Source: Butyrivibrio proteoclasticus (GTDB lineage Bacteria; Bacillota; Clostridia; Lachnospirales; Lachnospiraceae). Taken from it: a DNA stretch of 50,527 nucleotides. Every line of letters starts with the position of its first letter. Positions within the stretch are counted from its first letter, which is position 1. Below the pieces are notes generated by a model. The model searched no databases, was not told the origin of the DNA, and saw nothing but the letters and a program-made list of their open reading frames with translations. Location: contig NZ_FOXO01000029.1 of assembly GCF_900115735.1 (NCBI RefSeq), forward strand, positions 1-50,527, in the 5' to 3' direction. A program made the position numbers and the translations under genes. Positions 9,060-15,536 of this stretch are shown one piece after another.

Positions 9060-9090
9060 TTGTGACAAACCACAAGGAATAGACTATAAT
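9060..9090 (+). promoter_or_regulatory. promoter candidate upstream of sugar transferase
   Basis: TTGTGA (9060-9065), a spacer of 19 bases and TATAAT (9085-9090). The spacing is long, but the -10 is perfect. It lies in the 270-base gap between wzx and the broken initiating sugar transferase, about 165 bases upstream of that gene's ribosome-binding site. Otherwise the gap 8985-9241 shows nothing I can name. Confidence 0.45.
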
Positions 9091-9255
9091 AAAAGCATGG
9101 CAGTGGTGAAACATAATGCACTGAAAAATGTAATAAAGACTTATGCATTTACGATTTTTAGATTAAATTATTTCATTATTATGCCGATATAAGTAATGGG
9201 TGTATATGCAAATAGGGATTGCCCTGTTTATCACAGCCTATGAGGGGGTTATGAT

Positions 9256-9957
9256 ATAGCAAGAACGAATGCAGTTTCGGCTGAAAAAGTTGTGTCTTCT
9301 AAAGGCAAAAAGATCATAGAGCTTAATTATTGGGAAATTTATGATCACAAACCCAATATATACAAATGGCTCAAGAGAGCCTTTGATGTTGTTGCTGCTT
9401 TGGCAGCGCTGGTTGTTTTGCTTCCAGTATTTTTGATAACGGCTTTTGCTATTTTTATTGAAGATGGAGGGCCGATTTTCTTTACTCAGCATAGAGCTGG
9501 TAAGGATATGAAGAGCTTTAAGATTTACAAATTTAGGAGCATGTATAGAAACGCAGAGGCTCAGTTCGAGAATATGCAAGCTCAGAATGAGCAGATTGGG
9601 CATGCATTCAAGATAAAAAATGATCCCAGGATTACGCGGGTTGGAAGATTTATCAGAAGATATTCCATTGATGAGTTGCCCCAGTTGTTTAACATTATCA
9701 AAGGGGATATGAGTGTTGTGGGTCCGAGACCTATCATTTATTCCCAGATGGAAGCATGTAATGCGTATGAAAAGCAAAGGTTGATTGTTAGGCTGGGGCT
9801 TACCTGCTATTGACAGGTTTGTGGAAGAGCAAAAATCAAGTGGGACAGATGGGTTGAGCTCGATTTGCAATATATACAAGATATGAGCATTAAAAAAGAT
9901 ATTGAATTTATTATAAGAACTTTTCCTGCAGTATTTGGACAAGACGGAGCATATTGA
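9256..9957 (+). pseudogene. undecaprenyl-phosphate sugar phosphotransferase (initiating enzyme), interrupted
   Basis: The reading frame encodes a bacterial sugar transferase (PF02397-type; WcaJ/RfbP C-terminal domain). It shows one N-terminal membrane segment (WLKRAFDVVAALAALVVL), then FTQHRAGKDMKSFKIYKFRSM, the DPRITRVGRFIRRYSIDELPQLFN core and MSVVGPRP. At 9811-9813 an in-frame TGA replaces the Trp of the conserved GLTCYWQV motif. The frame then continues with perfect family sequence (IKWDRWVELDLQYI ... AVFGQDGAY) to the natural stop at 9955-9957, so the lesion is a single nonsense change. The longest codon-start frame begins at GTG 9292. However, GAGGGGG (9242-9248) sits seven bases before an ATA at 9256 in the same open frame, suggesting the original start was an ATG. 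Both lesions would be G-to-A. The gene would have primed the polymer on undecaprenyl phosphate. Confidence 0.8.
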
Positions 9958-9963
9958 TATAAT

Positions 9964-9995
9964 TAAAGCGTGGGTCATAGTGAAGATTCACGCTT
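9964..9995 (+). terminator. Rho-independent terminator after sugar transferase
   Basis: AAAGCGTG pairs with CACGCTTT around a 16-base loop and is followed by more T residues. It ends transcription of the interrupted sugar-transferase gene and separates it from the ATP-grasp gene at 10047. Confidence 0.65.
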
Positions 9996-10046
9996 TTTCT
10001 TTAAGATGAGATATATGAAGTTATAGCTAATATAACAGGTGTTCAA

Positions 10047-11015
10047 ATGGATAATGGAAAAAATATTATCAATAGAATAACTGACAAGGACAACAGATTT
10101 CTCTTATTTGAGTCTATGGGGCTGTACAAGCATGTAAACGATGAAGAAATAATAAAAAGGCTCTATGAAATTAAGATGGGTAAAGTGCTTAATCTTGATG
10201 AACCGCATACTTTATCTGAAAAGATTCAATGGCTTAAACTTCATGATAGAAACAGGCTTTATTATACGTTGCTTGATAGATATGAAGTTAAAAAGTGGGT
10301 TGATAAGAGAATACGCAGCGGGCATGTCATTGAAGATTTTGGGGTGTGGAGAACTGTTGACGATGTTGAATATTTTAAATGCCCATCAAATTTTGTTTTA
10401 AAGATTACTCATAATCCGGTGGGAAATTTTTGTTTTGACAAGTATAGTACTGATTTTAAAGCGATGAAAAGGCAAATGAAAAAGGATTTTTCTAAGAACC
10501 TTTATTGGAATGGGAACAGTAGAGATTGGGCGTACCAGTATGTCGATAGAAGAATCATGGCTGAAGAATATATTCCGGAGATATGGGTAAAGGGAGCGGT
10601 AGAGTATAGAGTTACATGTTTTAACGGCAAAGCAGAGATTATATCTATTTATATAAGGACAGCGGATAATGATAGTAATATAAGAGCTTGCGGTTATTTT
10701 GATAGAGATTGGAATAAGCTCCCATTTACTATTGGTGATACAGCTTTTGAAAAAGGTGCATCGGAGCCTGACTGCTTAGATGATATTATTGAATACTCTG
10801 AGGCATTAGCTAGAGGTATACCATTTGTCGTAGTAAATGGTTACTGGATTAGAGATAACTACATTTTTGATGGTATGTCTCTTTATCCGGATGGCGGATT
10901 TACTAACTTTTATCCGGATGAATGGGATAGGATACTTGGAGATAAGCTAGACTTATCTGCTTTTGATGCAAAAATAATTAATTTCCCAATAGAAAAGATT
11001 AAGAAAGACGGATGA
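10047..11015 (+). CDS. TupA-like ATP-grasp protein
   Basis: 322 aa. The segment LSEKIQWLKLHDRNRLYYTLLDRYEVKKWV is the usual N-terminal signature of the TupA-like ATP-grasp family found in exopolysaccharide and teichuronopeptide clusters. FVLKITHNPVGNFCFDK provides the ATP-binding lysine strand, IMAEEYIP the E-E pair of the ATP-grasp fold, and IRDNYIFDGMSLYPDGGFTNFYPDEW the C-terminal metal/ATP part. TupA is linked to attachment of amino acids to teichuronic acid in alkaliphilic Bacillus; many relatives are annotated as glycosyltransferases without proof. AGGTG precedes ATG 10047. It most likely decorates the polymer made by this cluster. Confidence 0.8.
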   Translation: MDNGKNIINRITDKDNRFLLFESMGLYKHVNDEEIIKRLYEIKMGKVLNLDEPHTLSEKIQWLKLHDRNRLYYTLLDRYEVKKWVDKRIRSGHVIEDFGVWRTVDDVEYFKCPSNFVLKITHNPVGNFCFDKYSTDFKAMKRQMKKDFSKNLYWNGNSRDWAYQYVDRRIMAEEYIPEIWVKGAVEYRVTCFNGKAEIISIYIRTADNDSNIRACGYFDRDWNKLPFTIGDTAFEKGASEPDCLDDIIEYSEALARGIPFVVVNGYWIRDNYIFDGMSLYPDGGFTNFYPDEWDRILGDKLDLSAFDAKIINFPIEKIKKDG

Positions 11016-11062
11016 AAGAGTAATAAGGCTTAATAGCGTTATGGTTCTTTGGAGAATGCTTT

Positions 11063-12073
11063 ATGAATGAGATGATTGTAACAACTAGACATAAGGTATT
11101 TGTGAATAATCCAGTTCAGGAGTTTAGCTCAAAGATTGATAATAGTACTGTATTTGTCGGATCAAAAGGCGATAAATTGATTGTGAGGATTCACACAAGA
11201 AAGAATGAAAACAATACAAAGCATTTGTTCTTTGATATTTTCTCAATAATGTATATCTGTCTGGGGGCTTTCCCAACAATAGAAAACGTCACGTTTAACG
11301 GATGCAATCTTGATACAGCGCAGCTTGCAAAGAAATATTATACGCGAAAAACTCTATTCCGAGATGATTTGAGAATAGCAAATATTTGCAGTCAAACAAT
11401 CAATCAAACAATTATCGATAATTACCGAAAAAAACAACATGAACCCATATCGTCTCTGCAGTACTTAGACTCTGCAGGATATGAAACTGTTGTGACAGAT
11501 CATAGAATAACGCTGCTATTACATATAATTGATGGGATATGTGATGTGAGTGATAAAGTATTAACTGCCGCGAAGGCGGAAGTAGTAAATAGATACAAAC
11601 CAAATAATAATCCAGGTGATTATCTTTGCAAGGTATATTTGGTGTCTAAAGATGGCTTTTTTAACTATCACAGACAATATAATTGTGGGATCCTAAAGTT
11701 AATGCACATTAAACAATATGATTTCTTGAGTATGCTGAGTGATACTCGAAACTGGAATTCACATTTTTTGAATAACAAAAAGCCTAATCGAATAAAAGAC
11801 GGTGCTAAGATAGTAATATTTTTTGAAATAGTTCACTACATGATTAGGATAAAAATTGCCAAGGACATAGGAATAGAATTGGTTAAAGAAAATATACAAG
11901 AGTACTACTACACTGTTCATGATTGGATACTTGAGATACTTTACGGCAGGGATGATGCATTAAAATCGAGTACATACATGACCAATAAGAAGAAAAAAGC
12001 ATTTCAGAAGGCTATTCAAGATTACCTTAATTCCATTCAAACTACTAAAATGATAAATGGCTACGATTTATAG
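11063..12073 (+). CDS. HEPN-motif protein (ApeA-like), possible RNase
   Basis: 336 aa. SDTRNWNSHF at residues 227-235 gives R229-N230-x3-H234, the RNxxxH motif of the Apea-like HEPN class, placed in an all-helical C-terminal third as in that class. HEPN proteins with this motif are often metal-independent RNases in anti-phage or abortive-infection systems. The N-terminal two thirds (residues about 1-150, beta-rich with CNLDTAQLAKKYY) is unrecognised and could be the sensing part, as in two-domain ApeA proteins. ATG 11063 follows GGAGA at a normal distance. No antitoxin or partner gene is apparent; neighbours are polysaccharide genes, mostly broken. Assignment rests on the motif and helical context, not on a profile search. 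Confidence 0.6.
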   Translation: MNEMIVTTRHKVFVNNPVQEFSSKIDNSTVFVGSKGDKLIVRIHTRKNENNTKHLFFDIFSIMYICLGAFPTIENVTFNGCNLDTAQLAKKYYTRKTLFRDDLRIANICSQTINQTIIDNYRKKQHEPISSLQYLDSAGYETVVTDHRITLLLHIIDGICDVSDKVLTAAKAEVVNRYKPNNNPGDYLCKVYLVSKDGFFNYHRQYNCGILKLMHIKQYDFLSMLSDTRNWNSHFLNNKKPNRIKDGAKIVIFFEIVHYMIRIKIAKDIGIELVKENIQEYYYTVHDWILEILYGRDDALKSSTYMTNKKKKAFQKAIQDYLNSIQTTKMINGYDL

Positions 12074-12357
12074 TCATTGACTTGCGGCCATGATGAATAG
12101 AATGGCATTATGCAGAATAGGCAAGAACACTTGAAAAATCAAGCATTTTTATAATGACATCAGAAATAATAAGGCTTATAATAGTAGTGATGAGTGATTC
12201 CGAGATGTATTTTTGGAAAACTACCTGTCTTATACATTGAATGATTTCGTATGGACATAGTAGACCCAAAATGGTGAAAAGTAATAGAGCACCATAAAAT
12301 CGAGGGACAGACACATCTTATCCAACGTTTTCATCCCGCATAATACCTCTCTATGGA
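12074..12357. other. gap without recognisable gene
   Basis: No convincing gene is seen. A 68-codon hydrophobic minus-strand frame (12108-12314) has no ribosome-binding site or family resemblance and is probably chance. An 8-bp inverted repeat, CGTTTTCA (12326-12333) and TGAAAACG (12359-12366), brackets the presumed start of the DUF1919 remnant. Confidence 0.4.
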
Positions 12358-12901
12358 GTGAAAACGAATAATCTTCTTATAAGAATTTCCGCTCTATGCG
12401 GTTCTATTCCGTTCAAGGTAGTATCTCGAGGACGGTTTCCCCTACAATTAATATGTTTATGAACGCAAAAGATTTTGTTCGATTTTGCAAAGACATCAAG
12501 TTTTGGGTGGAGCAGCCAATGATTGAAATAGAAACTCCCCTGCCCTATCCTGTAGCTGAATTAGGGAAAGGGGGAGTTAGGTTGCATTTGGTTCATTATA
12601 AGACGGTTATGGAAGCACAAAACAAATGGAATGTGAGAAAAACAAGAATCAACTATGACAACGTTTGTTTAATTATGAATGATAGAAATGAGTTTACGAT
12701 ACAAGATGCTTATGAATTTGATAAACTCCCTTATAAGAAGATTCTACTTACACATTTACCAATAGATGGATGTGGTTCGGCACAATATATAAAAGGCTTT
12801 GAGAAAGATCCATATGTTCCAGTGATGGCTTATTACAAAAACAAATTTTCTATAAAAAAAATATAGATAATTATGATTTTATCAGTTGGTTAAATGCATA
12901 A
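12358..12901 (+). pseudogene. DUF1919 exopolysaccharide biosynthesis protein, frameshifted
   Basis: The clean central frame (from 12396) has DUF1919 features: SPTINMFMNAKDFVRFC, YPVAELGKGGVRLHLVHYKT, A-x-x-K-W-N-x-R, INYDNVCLIMNDR and FDKLPYKKILLTH. The frame ends early at 12866, right after an A8 run (12854-12861). Shifting by one there restores NYDFISWLNA and a stop at 12901. Upstream, another frame from GTG 12358 (KTNNLLIRISALCGSIPFK) has the right length and a Cys-Gly-Ser like the DUF1919 N-terminus, so a second frameshift near 12430 is likely. DUF1919 proteins are common in capsule and exopolysaccharide clusters; their reaction is unknown. The 5' reconstruction is tentative. Confidence 0.65.
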
Positions 12902-12920
12902 TATAGAATTAGGTGGAACC

Positions 12921-14117
12921 ATGCAAGTATATATATTAACTTTGGGATTAATTATAGTCTTTAATTTTGTTTTTAAACCTAACATGTCACAGGTAGGGAA
13001 AAAAACTATGCAATTTTTTCATTTTTATTATTAGGAGGATTATTGTCACTTCGAAAATACACCGTTGGAAATGATTTACACTATCAATACTATCGAAATT
13101 TTATACAATATCATGATTTACCCTGGAAGTATATTTATAGTGTGCGTACAAGATATGAACCCGGATTTCTTACTTTTTTCAAAATATGTGGGCTAATCTC
13201 TGATAATCCTCAAGTTATGATAATAATTCATTCGTTGTTTGTGATTGGGGTATTTGTTTATTTTTTTTATGAAAATTGTGATAACTTGCCTATTGCAATA
13301 TATTTATTTGTTACTTTAAATCATTGATTTCAAAGTATGGTCATCTTGCGGCAGATACTTGCAGTATGCCTTGTACTGATTGCCTCAGAAGTGTTATTTA
13401 GTAAAATTTCTTTTTTAATAAGATATTTTTTGTTTGTACTATTGTTAGTGTTAGCGTTAAGCATGCATTATTCTGCATTTATTGGAATAGTGATTTTGAT
13501 AATTAAGCATATCAGTTTTAACAAAACAGTTTTTTTATTTTCAACGCTTGGAGGGATTGTATTATTTTTTTCTAACGCTATTTTTTATTGGCTGATGGAT
13601 CAGATTGGAGACTTTATTGTTGGTTCAAAACTTCTGGCCAAACAGTATGCTTACTTTTCATCTCAAGTGCTGAAAGAGTCCAAATACACTATGTCAGGGA
13701 TATATTCTTTTGTGCCTTATTTATTAACCTTTATATTTGCAGGGCTTTTATTAATCAACTGGAGGATTGTTATAACAATTAGACCAGGAGGGTGGGAAAA
13801 TCGTGTTAACAAAAAAAGATTTTTGTGGAAATTATACAAACGATTTCCTTATGTATTCAGTATTAGTGGTGGTTGTAGCAAGAATTATAGCATTTAATCT
13901 TCCAGTCTTTTCTCGTTTTACACAATACTTTATGCCATTTGAATATGTTTTGGTAGGGCGAGTATTAGCTATGATGAATAATGTTTATATCAAGAGGATT
14001 GTAATTTTATCGGTTTATGTTATAACAGCTATTGCTTTTATTATGATGAATTCAGATTTGGCATTAAATGCCAGGATGACAGGAACAGTTCCGTATAAAT
14101 TCTTTTGGCAGTACTAA
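12921..14117 (+). pseudogene. second EpsG-type polymerase, decayed
   Basis: Successive frames together encode an EpsG-like membrane protein. ATG 12921 (SD AGGTGG) starts QVYILTLGLIIVFNFVF. After an A7 run (12999-13005) the frame shifts and continues FSFLLLGGLLSLRKYTVGND, the R-x-x-x-V-G-x-D motif of the family. An in-frame TGA at 13325-13327 follows LFVTLNH, where FQSMVILRQILAV (the GxRQ helix) resumes in the same frame. Between about 13755 and 13800 the frame shifts again to IVLTKKDF...RIIAFNLPVFSRFTQYF and ends at 14117. There are thus at least two frameshifts and one nonsense codon. The region is visibly AT-rich. It would have been a second Wzy-like polymerase and is not expected to work. 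Confidence 0.75.
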
Positions 14118-14125
14118 CATATTAA

Positions 14126-14138
14126 CGGTAGGCGGTTA
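14126..14138 (+). promoter_or_regulatory. 5' pairing element of small-peptide module 1
   Basis: CGGTAGGCGGTTA in the leader can pair over 13 positions (two G-U) with TAACCGTCTATCG at 14333-14345 downstream of the same peptide gene. Module 2 has the same pair of elements with compensating changes (14801-14814 and 15053-15066). In known type I toxin mRNAs such end-to-end pairing hides the ribosome-binding site until processing. Confidence 0.55.
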
Positions 14139-14191
14139 ACCTTATCCTAACGAAAGGAGGTAATAATCCAATCGAAAGGAGGGCATACATA

Positions 14192-14278
14192 ATGGTGAAC
14201 TATTCAGATCTGTTTCAATACACGATGATGATTGTTGCCGTAGCAACCTTTGCTTATCTTTTAGGCAAAAGAAAATAA
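14192..14278 (+). CDS. small hydrophobic peptide, type I toxin / holin-like family
   Basis: 28 aa, MVNYSDLFQYTMM then IVAVATFAYLLGKRK: a single membrane helix with a basic C-terminal tail, as in the putative holin-like toxins of Firmicutes. AGGAGGG lies eight bases before ATG 14192, and a further AAAGGAGG at 14154-14160 is upstream. The stop codon is inside a hairpin (14274-14308) that reads as a terminator on the other strand, and a conserved AACCGTCTATCGGTAGCAC follows. Leader, peptide, hairpin and 3' element together match the layout of a type I toxin-antitoxin module. Toxicity is inferred, not shown. Confidence 0.65.
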   Translation: MVNYSDLFQYTMMIVAVATFAYLLGKRK

Positions 14279-14352
14279 CCGCCCCAGCCTAGCAACTGAA
14301 CGGTTATTATCATAACTAATCATTTAAAGGGCTAACCGTCTATCGGTAGCAC
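14268..14352 (-). ncRNA. predicted antisense antitoxin RNA, module 1
   Basis: On the minus strand a transcript starting near GTGCTACCGATAGACGG (14352 downward) would run about 80 nt. It would end at a terminator: AATAACCG, a loop containing TTGCTAGGCTGG, then CGGTTATT and TTCTTTT (14308 to about 14268). It overlaps the toxin gene's stop codon and 3' end. The promoter would lie in 14353-14408, the 56-bp segment that is duplicated at 15381. The exact start is not determined. Confidence 0.5.
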
Positions 14353-14408
14353 TTTTGTTAATATGATATTAGCACAGAAGACAGTATTTTTAAAGATTGA
14401 AAATAGCA
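14353..14408. repeat. 56-bp direct repeat, copy 1 (antisense-promoter segment)
   Basis: Identical over 56 bases to 15381-15436, beginning TTTTGTTAATATGATATT. Here it sits directly behind module 1, where it should hold the minus-strand promoter of the antitoxin RNA. It marks the left end of a presumed tandem-duplication unit. Confidence 0.85.
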
Positions 14409-14457
14409 CATTGTAAAAATGTTGACAGATCATTTTGATGAAAGGCTTGATGGAGCT

Positions 14458-14641
14458 TTACCACCTGTTTTTCACCACATCTTTTCTCAGATACAGATTT
14501 CCTTTCACATTTTCCTTAAACAGAGAAAGCTGGTTTTCTTTGACCATGTATGCGAGGTTCTGGCGGGAGCATTCAAGGATCTCGCAGCTTGAAGACGTAT
14601 CTTCAAGATTGTTTTTGGCAAAAGCAAGAAAATCTTCATAT
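14458..14641 (-). pseudogene. HTH-protein C-terminal fragment, 184-bp repeat copy 1
   Basis: The minus strand reads an open fragment of about 61 codons ending exactly at the repeat edge (stop at 14458-14460). ILECSRQNLAYMVKENQL followed by GNLYLRKDV resembles the DNA-binding part of HTH_17/excisionase-like proteins (recognition helix C-S-R-Q-x, then a wing with L-Y-L-R-x-D-V). There is no start codon and a stop precedes it. The same 184 bp with four changes lies at 16498-16681, exactly 2,040 bases away, in the same orientation. Confidence 0.7.
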
Positions 14642-14800
14642 ATTAGTGGAACTTTTTGACCTTCTTGGGATTATCATTTTTGCGAAGAAAAGAATATGTT
14701 GCCACTCGAACTGATGTTTGATAAGATATTATTGGTGCTACCATTTTCGGTTAAGTAAGATAGAAAATCTTTGATTTTCGCAATCAAACTTATACAGAAG

Positions 14801-14814
14801 TAGGCGGTTGGCTC
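14801..14814 (+). promoter_or_regulatory. 5' pairing element of small-peptide module 2
   Basis: TAGGCGGTTGGCTC pairs over 14 positions (two G-U) with GAGTCAACCGTCTA at 15053-15066. Compared with module 1 the outer bases differ on both sides in a way that keeps the pairing, which argues that it is real. Confidence 0.55.
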
Positions 14815-14861
14815 TTTGCCGGATTTATCCGAGAACTCTCAGGTATTTGGGAGGCATGCTT

Positions 14862-14876
14862 ATGAGAAATCTTTAG
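14862..14876 (+). CDS. four-codon leader ORF of module 2
   Basis: ATG AGA AAT CTT TAG sits behind a strong GGGAGG, and its stop touches the AGAAGGG ribosome-binding site of the peptide gene at 14890. Such a mini-ORF could couple translation of the toxin to its own reading, as mok does for hok. It could also be a chance product of a decayed start. Confidence 0.3.
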   Translation: MRNL

Positions 14877-14889
14877 AAGGGTTAGCTTG

Positions 14890-14985
14890 GTGATAGAAAT
14901 TGCGATATCCCTTGTGAGTATTGTAGTTACGATTATCAGTATCATCGTAACAATCATCAGTATTTGCAAGGATTCAAGAAAGTAA
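14890..14985 (+). CDS. small hydrophobic peptide 2, type I toxin-like
   Basis: 31 aa with a GTG start (TTG 14887 is also possible): IEIAISLVSIVVTIISIIV, then TIISICKDSRK. It is almost only Ile, Val, Ser and Thr with a charged tail, a single membrane helix as in type I toxins. AGAAGG is nine bases upstream. It is followed by the antisense terminator hairpin (14996-15030) and the conserved AACCGTCTATCGGTAGCAC (15058-15076) shared with module 1. The peptide sequence differs from module 1, so the shared part is the RNA architecture. Confidence 0.6.
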   Translation: MIEIAISLVSIVVTIISIIVTIISICKDSRK

Positions 14986-14989
14986 ACAT

Positions 14990-15076
14990 CAAAAAAGACC
15001 GCTGAAAAAGCTCTAGCCAAGCTGCGGTCTCTCTTGATCGTAACTATTGTCAGAGTCAACCGTCTATCGGTAGCAC
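14990..15076 (-). ncRNA. predicted antisense antitoxin RNA, module 2
   Basis: The minus-strand RNA would begin near GTGCTACCGATAGACGG (15076 downward) and stop at a hairpin, AGACCGC and GCGGTCT (14996-15030), followed by six T on that strand. The loop contains GCTTGGCTAGAG, similar to GCTAGGCTGG in module 1. Length about 85-90 nt. Confidence 0.5.
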
Positions 15077-15299
15077 TCTTTATATAAATATCTTAACATA
15101 AACAGAAGGCGTTTTAAACACTTTTTTGACTAATGATAGAAACCTATGCGATACAGAAAGTAGGTCAATGCCATTTAGCTAAGCTCCCTACCGTTGTTCG
15201 GTTGTAACCTCTGATATTTTTATAAAGATATGGAATGGAAGCAGTTATCATTATTTTAAGTGTAATATCCTAATATATTTAATGAAGAAAGGTAAAACA
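15077..15299. other. gap without recognisable gene
   Basis: AT-rich DNA between module 2 and the truncated cyclase-like copy. By position it should hold the minus-strand promoter of the module 2 antisense RNA, but I cannot fix -35 and -10. A GAAGAAAGG at 15283-15291 is the ribosome-binding site of the truncated copy. Nothing else is recognised. Confidence 0.4.
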
Positions 15300-15389
15300 T
15301 TGTTTAACAGATCAGACATAAGCAGAAATCAGTGCCAACTCTTTGGTGGTCAGGCAAAGCTTGGGTACGATTGGTGGTGGTTTTGTTAA
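15300..15389 (+). pseudogene. truncated 5' copy of the tocopherol-cyclase-like gene
   Basis: Bases 15301-15380 repeat 16747-16826 with two differences and encode the first 27 residues of the cyclase-like protein (FNRSDISRNQCQLFGGQAK...). At 15381 the sequence switches abruptly to the 56-bp repeat and the frame stops at 15387-15389 after 29 codons. It is the junction of a tandem duplication. A TTG start with GAAAGG upstream is present, so a short peptide could still be made. Confidence 0.85.
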
Positions 15390-15436
15390 TATGATATTAG
15401 CACAGAAGACAGTATTTTTAAAGATTGAAAATAGCA
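15381..15436. repeat. 56-bp direct repeat, copy 2
   Basis: Identical to 14353-14408. If it carries the antitoxin promoter, here it would fire leftward on the minus strand into 15380-15300, making RNA antisense to the 5' end of the cyclase-like gene. Confidence 0.8.
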
Positions 15437-15536
15437 TGTTCAATGAATCGGGGTTCATGGAAACTATGCAGAAGTGGTATAGTGAATACTAGGTGATGCT
15501 GGATTAATCTGGGATAACAGGGGGAAGTAACAAACA

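Noticed and set aside
12108..12314. 68-codon hydrophobic minus-strand frame
   Set aside because: No ribosome-binding site, no partner and no family resemblance; AT-rich DNA gives such frames by chance.
9811..13327. TGA read as Trp in this region (recoded element)
   Set aside because: Two TGA codons stand where Trp is expected (9811 and 13325), but TGA is a normal stop in many neighbouring genes, including ATGA overlaps, and the second gene also has frameshifts. Ordinary decay explains it better.
14435..14659. 74-codon plus-strand frame over the 184-bp repeat
   Set aside because: The complementary strand encodes the HTH-like fragment ending exactly at the repeat edge; the plus frame is its shadow.
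14790..15059. 89-codon minus-strand frame across module 2
   Set aside because: It runs through the antisense terminator hairpin and mirrors the Ile/Val-rich toxin codons, so it is a shadow.
14126..15076. CRISPR-like interpretation of the repeated AACCGTCTATCGGTAGCAC
   Set aside because: Only two copies about 720 bases apart, each tied to its own peptide gene and hairpin; no regular spacers and no cas genes.
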